From positions 11,638,225-11,702,224 of the forward strand of contig OY720347.1 in the NCBI GenBank assembly GCA_963082975.1: DNA of 64,000 bases, written 5' to 3'. Source of the stretch: Labia minor (lineage: Eukaryota; Arthropoda; Insecta; Dermaptera; Spongiphoridae). The position numbers were made by a program, and so were the translations under genes. The notes below the pieces were generated by a model. The model was not told where the DNA came from, did no database searches, and saw nothing but the letters and a program-made list of their open reading frames with translations. Shown piece by piece: positions 1 to 10,504 of this stretch; position 1 is the stretch's first letter, and each line of letters starts with the position of its first letter.

Positions 1-1804
1 AGTAAATAATATAATATACATATACGATATATAGTACAGGTATAAAATTTCTTTATTTTCCAATTTAATTATAGGCTATTGTAAAACAGGATGAATAAAT
101 AAATAAATGATAAAGGATAATATAAAAAGGGATCATTAAAAAAGACCTTTTGAAATTTTGTAATTGATATATTAATTAAAGTATTACAATCTATTCAATT
201 TTATTATAAATATATATATATAACATTAAAATTTATATATTTAGTACATTTAAATGAATTAATTTATCATTTTAACCCATTTTAATGGGTGTAAAATTTA
301 TTATTTTGTATTTATAGTTTTAAAGAAAATATATATGATAAATTTAAAATATATTATTGTAGATGCATGTACCACCGGTGGCTCATACCGCCACATAAAA
401 TAAATAGACAAATTATATAGCCGGCGGGATCGTGTTAATATTAACAAATGCAAACAAATAAACAAAAAAAAAAAAATACAGGGCATATTTTAATCAATAA
501 AACATACTTAACTTACCTATTTTTTCAAATATTTTACTAACAAATAAATCTCATCATAAAAATTATTATTATTAAATTACTTCTTTTTAATTTTCTCTTA
601 ATCTTTTGTTTGTTAATTAATCAAAAATAATTTCACGTTCACAAACTAAAGTAAGAAATTGTTTATTATATTTATGAATCATATAGTGTGATCTGATTCA
701 TTCAATAGAAAATAAAAATAAATATAAATTTTTTTTTATAAAATAACGTTTTTCTCATAGACTAAAAAGAATAAAATAATTTTTCTATAAGCGTGACAAA
801 GTTTATGGATGAATTTCTTCATATACAACGAAAAACGTTTGGCGCATATATTAGGATGATTGTGATATTAAAAGAATTAACTACAATTTCAGAGCTATTC
901 ATCTAAGAAAAAAAATAAATAAATAATATTTATTGTAATATTCTTTATATATATATATATATTAATTTTCCCATTTAATTAAACACATTCTAAACTACAT
1001 TTTTAATTGGCAAATTCTTTTCTCTCTCTCTCTCTCTCTCTTTCATTCTCTTATTCTTTTACCTTATATTCTTCACCTCTTTCTTTTTTTTTCTATCTTC
1101 TTCATTATCTTTACAATTGAACAATTGAATTCGTTTAAAGAATAAATTAATCAAAAATAAACAATTCATTGAGTTCATTTGCAAAGCTGATCAAGCAATT
1201 TTGTTTCAACAACTTCCACTCCTTCATCTTCGAAATTATCTAAGCAATATCGATCTAATTGATTGTAAAACAATGCTTACAGTGTAATATTGTATTAACC
1301 ATCCATCTATACAACTAGTATAATTGTCTACTTTTTTTTTGAATATTTAATTAATGAAAAATTGATATAAAAGAATTTAGTAATGAAAAATAATTAGAAA
1401 TTTTAATAAATTTATATAGTAATAATATTATTTTAATATTTATTGTATTTATTATAATTATGGAATAAAAATTATGAAAATAAAATAATTGTTACGTTAT
1501 TAAGTAATTAAGATTTATCAAATAGAATAAAAATAATTTGTTACAATCCAAATTTTAATATTCTTAAATATTCGATCTTAAAGTGTATCAAATTTCATCT
1601 TAATCCGATCAACACCGTAGAACAAGTAGAAGAGGATAGAAAATGAAAGAGACATGGTTAAAAAAAAAGTTACTCAAATACGCCTACTCTTATAATCTTT
1701 TTTTTCTCTCTCTTGCTCTCCCTTTTAAATATATATATATATATATATATAATATTATCGCTTATCAGTTCCACTTGGTTGTTTTTTTTTTTTTTTGTTT
1801 TAAT
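1..1804. other. AT-rich non-coding DNA
   Basis: Low-complexity AT-rich sequence. It has a (CT)n tract at 1020-1041, a small GC-richer patch at 360-440 with the palindrome CCACCGGTGG, and a mixed-composition stretch at 1170-1300 (AGCTGATCAAGC). No coding exon or transposon end is visible. Confidence 0.6.
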
Positions 1805-1946
1805 TTAATTAGATCCCGGAGCCATTAGTATAAGAACGAGCTGAGCAGTGGAATCCAGGTGGTTATTGTTTCGGCCACACAATCCTCCACAACTGCCTCC
1901 CATCAGATCCTTAAGCTTATGTTGCGTGTTCTGATAACTGTAGCTG
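1805..1946 (-). other. GC-richer island; possible small terminal exon on the minus strand or a regulatory element
   Basis: Read on the minus strand, a frame runs without stops from a plausible acceptor (T-rich tract then GCATGCAG, about 1947-1965) through SYSYQNTQHKLKDLM and GGSCGGLCGRNNN to a TAA near 1805. No family is recognised. The composition is less AT-biased than its surroundings and the peptide is not low-complexity, which is why it is listed. The plus strand holds CAGGTGG, ATTGTT and GCAAACA, matches to E-box, SOX and forkhead sites, so a regulatory element is equally possible. Stop codons are rare in any GC-richer block, so the open frame is weak evidence. Confidence 0.2.
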
Positions 1947-1990
1947 CTGCATGCAAGCAAACAACACTCCAAATGTTTTATTGCATTTAT

Positions 1991-3049
1991 AAAAAAAAAC
2001 AAAAATCTTTATAAATCATTGAAATTAAAAATATAATTAAATCAAATATACAATCAATCATTCAATCAATTCTTTTTTTATTATAATTTAAATTTATTTA
2101 TTTTTTTCTTATTAAAAATAATTATTTTATTTTTTTTTTATTTATCAATATACGTAATCTCTCGTTCTCACACACACACAATAATTCTCTTAAATATATA
2201 TTTTTTTATATATAGAATAAATTAGTTGTCAAACTTTACAGAAATATAATTTCGTATTTTATATATCGCGAATAAATGATTTAAAAATAGTGTTATAAAT
2301 AATTTAATAATATAATTCATTCATTCATTCATAGTTGCATAAAATGGTTTCAAATTTCCTAGAATGTATTGCTTATCTATTAACAAATGTGCATCCTTTA
2401 AAGACTCTTTAAGACTTTCTAAACACCCTATACAATATACACATTAAAATTCATATTTCAAATTTATTAGGTATTTTGAAAATTTCATTTAATATCCGGT
2501 TAAGAATTAGGAAAAAAAAGAACGACGAAATAAAGGTCATTCATTGGATCATTTCCTGTTCAGTCTCGGAACATGTAGACCATAAGGTCTATTTGCATAT
2601 GAAATTGCTTTGCAATACTTACAACGGCTCTAGTTTTTGTTTTTTATTATTATTTTTTTTTTTCAAACAGAATGGAATATAAAATGCAGTGAACCTGAAC
2701 TTTACCATATTGTTTTAAAAATATGTATATTATATAGGCATATACTATTATAAATATAAGAAAGACTCTTTTTTAATCTTTATAAATATATTTTATATAT
2801 AAACAATTGTTTGAAAAATTCAATATAATAAAATATTATAGATAAATTAATTAATTAATTGATCAATCTGCTTATTTCTGGGAAAGTTGGTTACTTATAA
2901 CGTCATATTATAAAAATTAATTGAAGATGGGAAATTGGAATTGTCAATCTTTCCATTTATCTACCATATAAAGATAAATAGATATTTCATAAATCAATTA
3001 TGAAGATACTATTTTAATAATGATATCGAGTTATTTTTTTTTCATAAAT
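1991..3049. other. AT-rich non-coding DNA
   Basis: Homopolymers, a short (CA)n at 2170 and (TTCA)n near 2317. A less biased patch at 2515-2650 (TCATTGGATCATTTCC) has one 68-residue frame that looks spurious. Nothing else is recognised. Confidence 0.6.
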
Positions 3050-3059
3050 CAATTAAGTT

Positions 3060-3350
3060 AAAAAAAAACCTCTGACTTTGTACGTCCTACGAAAGGACAA
3101 CGCCTATCAAGCTGGTTATATCAATGAGGTGTCCTATGATCAGTAGAACGGGTCCTCTCAACCTTTATCTTGATTTTCTTGATCGGAGGCGCTATCAAGT
3201 AGCTTTTCCCCAATGTTGTTCCCGGGGGCTGGGTTGATCCGTCCCATAGACCCCAGCTAGGGAAATTCCCTTGCCAGGCCCGGGACTTGAATCCGGGACC
3301 ATATGTATGTGAGGCAGGTTCGCTACCCACACACCCAATGGCGCCTTCAA
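3060..3350 (-). repeat. tRNA-derived SINE, minus strand, with 10-bp target duplication
   Basis: On the minus strand the head resembles a tRNA: an A-box-like GTGTGGGTAGCG (plus 3315-3332) and a B-box-like GGATTCAAGTCCC (plus 3282-3296) in a GC-rich 70-bp block. A unique body follows, ending in a homopolymer at 3060-3068. The flanks CAATTAAGTT (3050-3059) and CAATTAACTT (3351-3360) are a 9/10 direct repeat, which fits a LINE-driven target duplication. The 95-residue open frame across it (3121-3408) is a by-product of the SINE. Confidence 0.75.
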
Positions 3351-3360
3351 CAATTAACTT

Positions 3361-4501
3361 ATACTTAAAATGTATACAATTTTCATAATTAATTTCATAT
3401 ATAATCAATCGAATAATATTATAATAATATTTTTAATAAGTATTTAATACTTAGATGAACATAAATGATTTTGTTTTCATTTACTACACATTTAAACATT
3501 TCTTTTAAATTTAATATGTAATGTGTGTGATAGTTTCTGTAAAACGGATACCAAAATTCCTAACCATTGATTCAATCGTCAATTTTAATTAATAAATGCT
3601 TTATAATTGGAATAAAGTCATATAATATCTCTATTTATAATATTCCCTCTCTATCTTGATATTTATTCCCCCTCCCCCCCTCTGATTCATTCCCCTCTCT
3701 CTCTCTCTTTCTCTTTCTATTAATACTATTAATAGATTAAAATCATTCATTTATTAAATATATATATGTAAATAACATTACTAATTAGTTTCTTAATCTT
3801 GATTAATTAATTAATCAACTACATAACCAATAACTAAAATATATCCTATATATATATATATTTATTGAAATATTATACATTTTTTTTTTGATAATCTATT
3901 TTTGGAATAAATCCAAATTTTCATTAAAAACAAAACATAATATATTTATTATTATTTTATTATTATTATTTTATTAAATTAATTATAAAAAAAATATTTA
4001 TCTTTATATATAGATGTGTGAGATTGAGAAAAAAAAAATGAAAAAGAACAAATGATAAACAGATGATGAAGAGATAGATAGATGTATTTGTAATTGGGTG
4101 GTTGTGTATGTGTGTTTAATTCAATTTAGCATATGGCACTCATAACATAATATAAATTTATATGGATATGCATATGATGAGTCATATATTCATGGACCAT
4201 TTAAATGTAATGCATTTAATTATTATTTTATTAATTTATTAATTTATTCAAACCAATATATATATATATATATATATATATACTATATTTAGCATTTATT
4301 AGCATTTTTATTTTATAGTATTATTTTTTTTATATGCATAAGAGTATTTGAAAATTAAAATATGCTTTAAAATTGTTTAAAATGAATAGATAATATATAT
4401 ATTTATAAATTAATAGAACAAAAAAAAAATTAACGAATAAGGAAGAAATAATATTTTTTTTAATTAGAATTTATTTAAATTACTAACTACAAACAAAAAT
4501 A
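3361..4501. other. AT-rich non-coding DNA with pyrimidine tracts
   Basis: CT-rich tracts occur at 3640-3720, with AT and ATT simple repeats elsewhere. A patch at 4030-4200 (GGTGGTTGTGTATG, TGATGAGTCATATATTC) is less biased. No gene is seen. Confidence 0.6.
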
Positions 4502-4947
4502 AGCTGGAGTGTATCCACTCGACTATCTCTCAAAGTTGAATTGGATTAAATAACATATATTATATTTAAATTAAATTTAATTAATTATAAATTATAATTA
4601 ATAAATAATATTTATTAAACCAGCGCATGTTTGGCTATTGGTTGATAGAGCGTGATTTGCAGTATTAAAAAATTAATTCTGGTACTTTCAGCGATTCAAT
4701 CAAACTGAAATTCTATATATAGCAGTTTTATACAATTTTTAATCAAGTTATAAAACATATATCTTTATTTTTACGGTCACTTTAGAGTAAAAAAAAAATC
4801 AAAACCTAGGTAATGACCCTCTTCCGGTTGAGCTACATTTCTCAAAAGTCGATAGAAAACTACGAATTTTGAATAATGCCCATGTACCAAATTTCATGAT
4901 TCTAGCTGAAATCGTTTTTGCGTAATCTTGTCTACACTGGCGAGATA
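4502..4947 (-). mobile_element. Helentron-like family 1, copy 1 (internally deleted)
   Basis: It begins with AGCTGGAGTG, the family 3' end in reverse with a degraded hairpin, and ends with CTGGCGAGATA. The middle matches the other copies (the GGTCACTTTAGAG-type stretch and the AATCTTGTCTACA stretch). About 150 bp next to the second end are missing, including the hairpin partner CTATCT. Confidence 0.8.
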
Positions 4948-5139
4948 GTAATGATTTATTAACCATAATTTTTGTCTAAATAATTAGTTTAATTATAATA
5001 ATAAAATAATTAATAATAAATAACAAAAAAATTTAATTTAAAAATATAATAAAGGTTAATTTGAAAAAAAAATTGAACTTTATTTTATATTATATATCTA
5101 ATATTAAATATTAAAATTTTCCAAATTTTTAAAATTAAA

Positions 5140-5430
5140 ATTGAGAGGGAGGTTATCGATTCAACGTATTGTTTTTGTTCCAATGTTTGTTTGTTTGTTT
5201 TATTTAACGCCTCGTGTGTTTGTTTGTTTTTTTTTCACTTCATATTCGATCTCTTTTTTCTGTTCTTGCTTTCTTTCTTCTTCTTTTTCTTAACCTCCGA
5301 TGCCATAACTTCTGTAAGAAGCTCATAAATAATATTCGAGTTGAATGTCTGTCGTCGCCTCTCCTTGTCGATAATCTTTTTACGACTAACTCCCAGATAA
5401 TGAATGTCCCCACATAACCAACAACAACTT
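5140..5430. promoter_or_regulatory. GC-richer island, candidate regulatory element
   Basis: Mixed-composition DNA between AT-rich flanks, with TTATCG and CGATAATC-type GATA-like sites, a TTTG repeat and a CT-rich stretch. Opposed 67- and 83-residue frames have no recognisable features. The regulatory role is inferred from composition only. Confidence 0.25.
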
Positions 5431-5651
5431 TAACAACATTAACTCTAAAACAGAAAGTGTTCTTTTTCAATTTCTTTAGTGATGATATCAATATTTGAAA
5501 TTGAAAAAAAAAATTGAAATATTTCTTTTAAAATTCCATCTGTTATTATTATTATTATTAAATAAAATACATTGATGAAAAATTAATAATATTTTTTTTC
5601 TTTCTTGAATTATTTATTTATTTATTTATTTAACATGTTTATTTTTTATTA

Positions 5652-6151
5652 CAGTAGAACCTCGATAAGTTAAAGTCCAAGGGAAACACAAAATATTTTA
5701 AGTTATAGAGGTTTTCAGTTTTCAAGGGCCTATGTTAGGGATAGGCGGATAGGTTAATAACATTTTTATAAAGGCTAAATTATGTCGTTTCTTAAAATTC
5801 TCAAACCAGCCATTGCTGTCTTTAAAAATTTTGATTTTCAGCGAATTAGCGAATTCTTCAGCTTTTTCTTTTAGTATGGATCCACTAACACTCATGTTTT
5901 TGTTTCGACCCTGTTTGAACCACGTAAACAAATATTGTTCTAAATTAGGGAATTCGGGAATTTTTCGTTTTTTACGTTGAAAACTTTCTCCTGATTCTTG
6001 TTTCTTCAAAATTTCAGCTTCTGAGTGCAAAGATTACTTATTTAAGTTATCGAGGTTGCGTATATTAAGTTATTGAGGTTTTGGACTCTGATGGGAAGGG
6101 AACATATTATTTTTGGAAGTTAACGAGGTTTGAGTTATCGAGGTTCTACTG
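5652..6151 (-). mobile_element. Tigger/pogo-type DNA transposon, 500-bp deletion derivative
   Basis: The termini are CAGTAGAACCTCGATAA at 5652 and its inverted copy ending at 6151. TA flanks both sides (5650-5651 and 6152-6153), as expected for IS630-Tc1-mariner/pogo elements. Further subterminal copies of an AAGTTATCGAGGTT-like motif lie at about 5700, 6045 and 6070. Inside, on the minus strand, is an open frame for part of a CENP-B/Tigger-type DNA-binding region (separate entry). The DDE catalytic domain is absent, so the element could only move with help from elsewhere. Confidence 0.9.
5722..6030 (-). pseudogene. Tigger/pogo transposase fragment: CENP-B-type HTH DNA-binding domain
   Basis: A 102-residue open frame starts MHSEAEILKKQ and contains LEQYLFTWFKQGRNKN, then SVSGSILKEKAEEFA and SNGWFENFKKRHNL. 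This is the signature of the second helix-turn-helix (CENP-B/Tc5 HTH) of Tigger and jerky-type transposases. It should bind the element's inverted repeats. Full-length proteins have an N-terminal HTH before it and about 300 residues of DDE domain after it; both are missing. The frame ends after about 25 unrelated residues at the deletion joint. No stop or frameshift breaks the domain, which is unusual for a relic, so it may be fairly young or kept. There is no evidence of expression. Confidence 0.8.
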
Positions 6152-6299
6152 TATAACTAATTGAGAGTAAAAAATTAAACATTTATTAATCTCTCTCTTT
6201 TTCTCTCTCTCCGTATATTAATTAAATTTTACACATTGTGTACAATTTTTTTTCATATTCCATGATAACAAATGAATTGAAGTAAAGATGATGTTGTCC

Positions 6300-6620
6300 A
6301 TGCATTGTTTGCATTTGTGATGTTTTTTTTTCTTCCATGGGGTGAGAATAGGAAAGTGTTGTGTGTTATATCTAATGATAATTTTTTAGGGTTCATTTGT
6401 GGGGGTTTTTGTGACGAGTAGGGCGTGGCGGATCCGCCCATCTCTCCTTCATCTCCTTCAAACACCCTCCCACCTCCCTCTTCCTTCTTTACACCCCTAC
6501 TGAATGACATCCAAATTGTTGCCACTGAATCCTTGGAAGATGAATTATTAATCCATTTCAAACAACATTAGTGGAATGTAGGCAAGTGGTAAGAGGAGGG
6601 GAGCAGAGGGTAAGCAAACA
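6300..6620. promoter_or_regulatory. GC-richer island with a 12-bp palindrome, candidate regulatory element
   Basis: It contains GGGCGTGGC (a KLF/Sp-like box) overlapping the perfect palindrome GGCGGATCCGCC at 6427-6438, then a CT-rich block (6440-6500). A 102-residue minus frame is glycine- and glutamate-rich low-complexity and is not believed. Confidence 0.3.
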
Positions 6621-6950
6621 ACAACAACAACAACATGTTATTGAATTTATTTGTACATTTAAATTGCTAAAACAAGAGTGATCCATTAACTAATAGACTA
6701 CTAAGTAAATTAATATTTTGAAAATTTTTTTTTTTTTTATAAAAATTAGTTTAGTAATGGATTGATTATTTATTTATTAAAAATTATTTAAAGATTGTTA
6801 TTCTTTTTTTTAAATTACTTCAATTATTTTCAAATTTCTTAATGAGACAACTTTTCAGATTTCAAAAGACATTCTCTTTTTATAATTACTAAATGTTTGT
6901 ATGATTTAAAAAAATACATTTATTATTAATCAAAATATTATTATAATTAA

Positions 6951-7298
6951 CTCGACTATCTCGCAAATTTGAATTGGATTAATTAACATATATTATATTT
7001 AAATTCAATTTAATTAATTATTAATTAATAAATATATGTTTATTAAACCAGCGCGTGTTTGTCTCTTTGTTGATGACACCGCGTCACGTGCTGGCGCGTG
7101 AATGGCTGTCTGAAATTCTATATATAACAGTTTTATACAATTTTTAATCATTTGAAAAACTATCAAACATATATCTTTATTTTTACGGTCAGTTTAGAGG
7201 GGGGGGGGAAATGAAAACGTGGTAGGTAATCGTCCTCTTCCGAATAAACTACATTTTTCAAAAGTGATCGTGATCGCAATACTATCTCTGGCGAGATA
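6951..7298 (-). mobile_element. Helentron-like family 1, copy 2 (end-truncated and deleted)
   Basis: It starts at CTCGACTATCTCGC, so the outer AGCTGGAGTGTCTCC is lost. It ends with the intact CTATCTCTGGCGAGATA hairpin end. Part of the interior between the AAAAGT and GATCGTGATCGC stretches is deleted. A nine-base G run (from about 7200) interrupts the conserved AT-rich part. Confidence 0.75.
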
Positions 7299-7559
7299 TA
7301 AAAGAGATACCTTTATTGGTAATCAAATTATTATTATAATTAAAAAAATGAATTGAAAATCTGTATGACTGTATCTAAATCAGTATTATTTTAAGTTATT
7401 TTAAAATAATTATAAAATTGTGTGTATTACAATGAACTTTGCTTAAACATATTTTCATAAATTCAAATAAAAAAAAATAATAATAACAAATATATATATA
7501 TTAGTATATATATATATATATATATGTCTTTATGGATTATGCGATAATAAATTTTTCTC

Positions 7560-7990
7560 TAATTGTGTTTGTTGGTTGATTAAAAAGTCAAAAGGGAGTG
7601 GGTGTCTCTCACCCTGGCCACATGTGGCTGATTGTCTGGGCCCTTAACTTAAAAGGGTGGGCGGCTGTTGTCCAATAATAATGGTCAGGTGGAATAATAA
7701 TTATAGGCTGCCAAACCTTCTTGACAAAAAAGTGTTCTGCTGAGTGCCATGGAGTGATTTTCCTTCCCTTTGGGGAGAGTGGAATGCCTACTCAAATATT
7801 ATGGCACTTGTACCCTTAATGACCTCATGCTTTTAATATAGAAGATAGATAGAAAAGGAGAGGAAGGAGGAGCGCGTGCCTGTCTGTCCATCCAAAACCC
7901 TTATAACATCATTAGAAGTTGACACCATACAATCTAAACCACATTACATTCTATACTACTACTACAACTACTGCTACTGCTACTACTCTT
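7560..7990. promoter_or_regulatory. GC-richer island, strong candidate enhancer
   Basis: About 400 bp of balanced composition without open frames. It holds the palindromic E-box CACATGTG (7619-7626), GGGTGGGCGG (7655-7664), CAGGTGG (7686-7692), an AAAGTCA half-site (about 7585), and (TACTACTGC)-like repeats at the end. The density of distinct, non-repetitive sequence suggests selection. Function is inferred. Confidence 0.4.
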
Positions 7991-8009
7991 AGATATATCA
8001 ATTTTTAAA

Positions 8010-8612
8010 TCGCCAGAGATAGTATTGCGATCACGAAAATTTTCGATGTTGAGATTTTGATGTTTTTATACGTTTTGAAGGTTTCTCAATCATTTTCACT
8101 AAGGTTGAGAAAAATGTCTGTGTGTGCGTGTGTGCATTTGTGTTTGTATGTAGACAAGATTACGAAAAAACGATTTGAGCTAGAATCATGAAATTTGGTA
8201 TACGGACATTATTCAAAATTCGTAGTTTTCTATCAACTTTTGAGAAATGTAGCACAATCGGAAGAGGGTCATTACCTACAACGTTTTGATTTTTTTTCCT
8301 CTAAAGTGACCGTAAAAATAAAGATATATGTTTGATAATTTTTCACATGATTAAAAATTGTATAAAACTGCGATATATAGTATTTCAGCTTGATTGAATC
8401 GCTGAAAGTACTAGAATTAATTTTTTAACAATGCAAATCTCACGCGCCAACACGTGACGTGGTACCATCAACAAAGAGCCAAACATGTGCTGGTTTAATA
8501 AATATTATTTATTAATTTATAATTTAGATTTAATTAAATTTAATTTAAATATAATATATGTTAATTAATCCAATTCAAATTTGCGAGATAGTCGAGTGGA
8601 GACACTCCAGCT
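8010..8612 (+). mobile_element. Helentron-like family 1, copy 3 (longest, near-complete)
   Basis: About 600 bp long. The left end CGCCAGAGATAGTATTGCG has lost the outermost TATCT. The interior holds a GT-rich microsatellite (8118-8150) and no open frame. The right end has GCGAGATA (8583-8590), the inverted counterpart of the family's left terminus TATCTCGC. A hairpin GAGTG-GAGA-CACTC (8594-8607) and CAGCT follow. A short terminal inverted repeat lying inside a 3'-terminal hairpin is the layout described for Helitron2/Helentron and their non-autonomous HINE derivatives. Assignment to that class is an inference. Confidence 0.85.
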
Positions 8613-8621
8613 AATTTTTAC

Positions 8622-8673
8622 TATCTCGCCAGAGATAGTATTACGATCACGAAAATTTTCACAGCTTCCAGCT
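8622..8673 (+). mobile_element. Helentron-like family 1, 52-bp minimal derivative
   Basis: TATCTCGCCAGAGATAGTA and the following GCGATCACGAAAATTTTC-type left end run directly into TTCCAGCT, resembling the family's right terminus. It lies 9 bp after copy 3 in the same orientation. It looks like a copy that has lost almost all of its interior. Confidence 0.6.
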
Positions 8674-9315
8674 TATTTTATTAATCAATACTTAATTCAT
8701 AATTTAAATTATTTTTTTTTAATTATTAAAAATAAAATGAAAATTCTCTCTTTTACCTGTTATAAATGAAATCTTTCAATCTGTGTAACATTAATCTGCT
8801 TTTTCATCTGCTTCATTCCCTCTCTTTTGGTACTCTTCATTAGTTGTGTGAATGAGACACATTTGTGATATTTTTGGTCGTTGAAGCAAACAAACCTCAT
8901 ACTGTATTCGATCAACATTGCATTTCTACCACACACACACACACATACGCTTACCACACATGAAGATGATGTTGATAAGAATCAAAAGATCAACCGCTTT
9001 GATGATATTAAAATTAGCAGAATGGAGACATCTTTCGGGTTGTGCTCAATTAATTTGATCTACATCTTTATTTAAAAATTCTCTCATTCTCTTTTTTTCC
9101 CTACTAATGTAAACTATATATATTTATATATAATTTTAAAAAGTATAAATAAAATGAATGATCAAGTATTTTATATATATATATTTAAATTAAAATTTAA
9201 TTAAGAGATGAAATATAAATTATAAATGGGTTAAAAAACAAAATTGGTTGATTTTATAATAAATTTTTCCTATCTACAAACGAATATATTTGTATATTAT
9301 AACATTTCATTGATA
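8674..9315. other. Non-coding DNA, mixed then AT-rich
   Basis: A less biased patch at 8760-9080 with a (CA)n at 8931-8944 gives opposed 64-65 residue frames of no recognisable kind. The remainder is AT-rich. Confidence 0.5.
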
Positions 9316-9348
9316 GGGTAAAGCATACAGTCGTTAGCCCCCTTTAAT
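9316..9348 (+). mobile_element. Solo terminus of MITE family 3
   Basis: GGGTAAAGCATACAGTCG then TTAGCCCCCTT, preceded by TA, repeats the left end of the element that begins 131 bp downstream. The sequence after it does not match the family, so it is a truncated copy. Confidence 0.65.
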
Positions 9349-9446
9349 TTAATGGACAGATCAGAATTAATTAATTATTATACATTTCATATAAAACTGT
9401 TAGTTTAAATAGAAATAAATATTATATAAGCAATACGTTATACATA

Positions 9447-9807
9447 GGGTAAAGCATACAGTCGTTGGCCCCCTTAAGCAATTCCTAGCAGTCTTTAATG
9501 CATATCTGGGCAAATTGCGGAACAATCTGTGTCAATAAGGTTTGCAGAACATCGATACTATGAGCATTTTGATGAATAAAAAAAAAAATTTTCAATAAGC
9601 ACTTTTCTAAATAAAAAATCCTAAAAATACCGTTATTGGCCCCCTGTTATAGTTATTGTCCTAGGTATACTATAGTGATTATACAACCATACAACAAACG
9701 ATAACATAACCATAGTTAATAGCGCAATTTTTAAAATAAAAATCTCTTATTATTTGTGTTTTAGTGATAGGGGGCCAATGACTGCCTCGGGTCCAACGAC
9801 TTTACCC
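9447..9807 (+). mobile_element. TA-flanked MITE family 3, copy 1 (361 bp)
   Basis: The ends start GGGTAAAGCATACAGTCG then TTGGCCCCCTTA. The right end keeps the inverted TTTACCC, with GGGGGCCAATGACTG further inside and a GCCTCGGGTCCAACGAC stretch between. TA is on both sides (9445-9446, 9808-9809). A third CCGTTATTGGCCCCC block lies mid-element near 9640. It is colinear with the copy at 45852 and has no coding frame. TA target and TIR length suggest an IS630-Tc1-mariner-type mobiliser (inference). Confidence 0.85.
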
Positions 9808-10039
9808 TATATATAATTAATTTATTTTAAAAATTAAATATTTTCTCAAACTTTTTTCAATAAACATAATACATATTTTATGTTAATTTAAAGTGAAAAG
9901 GGAATGATAGATAAGAATTATTTATTTTCAATTATTATTTAAAATTTCTTTTTAAAATGTATATTCACTATATACATACACCCATATATATATATTAAAA
10001 TATAATTTATTTATTTTTAAAATATGTGAAAATGAATTT

Positions 10040-10504
10040 TCAACGAACTTTTACTTCTTTTTAAAAATCTGTCTATGTGTCTGTCGCCAAAAATTTTCGA
10101 TTTTTTAAATTTTGATTTTGGATTCGATTAGAGCTTAAAAAAGTGTAATAGTAAAGTGGTCTTGGTTTTTTAAAATTCGGTTGGGAACATGGTCAAATCG
10201 GCGGTCAAAATTGAAAATTTCCCATATCTTCAGCGCATCTTCGATCGTATTATTATAATTATAATTATAATTATAAATTATATAAATAATATTAATTACT
10301 AATAATTATTATTTATTATAAATTATATAAATAATATTAATTACTAATAATTATTATTTATTATAAATTATAATAAATATTAATTAATTACTTACGTTAT
10401 TTTTTTAGTGTTTTGAATATATTTTCAATATTGAGAAAGATTAAGTCATATAAATTGGAATTCTTTATGCAATTTTGTGATAAATATGAATAAAAGTTCG
10501 TTGA
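10040..10504. mobile_element. Element with 14-bp perfect TIRs and an internal tandem repeat (465 bp)
   Basis: TCAACGAACTTTTA (10040-10053) and TAAAAGTTCGTTGA (10491-10504) are exact inverted copies. The interior has a GC-richer stretch (TTCGGTTGGGAACATGG, GGTCAAATCGGCGG) and the AT-rich 45-bp tandem repeat listed separately. The class and the target duplication are unclear. Confidence 0.65.
10271..10380. repeat. 45-bp AT-rich tandem repeat, about 2.4 units
   Basis: The unit begins TTATAAATTATATAAATAAT and restarts at 10316 and 10361. The first two units are identical by eye. It lies inside the 10040-10504 element. Confidence 0.8.

Noticed and set aside
3121..3408. 95-residue minus frame as a gene
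   Set aside because: It translates straight through a tRNA-derived SINE and its target duplication.
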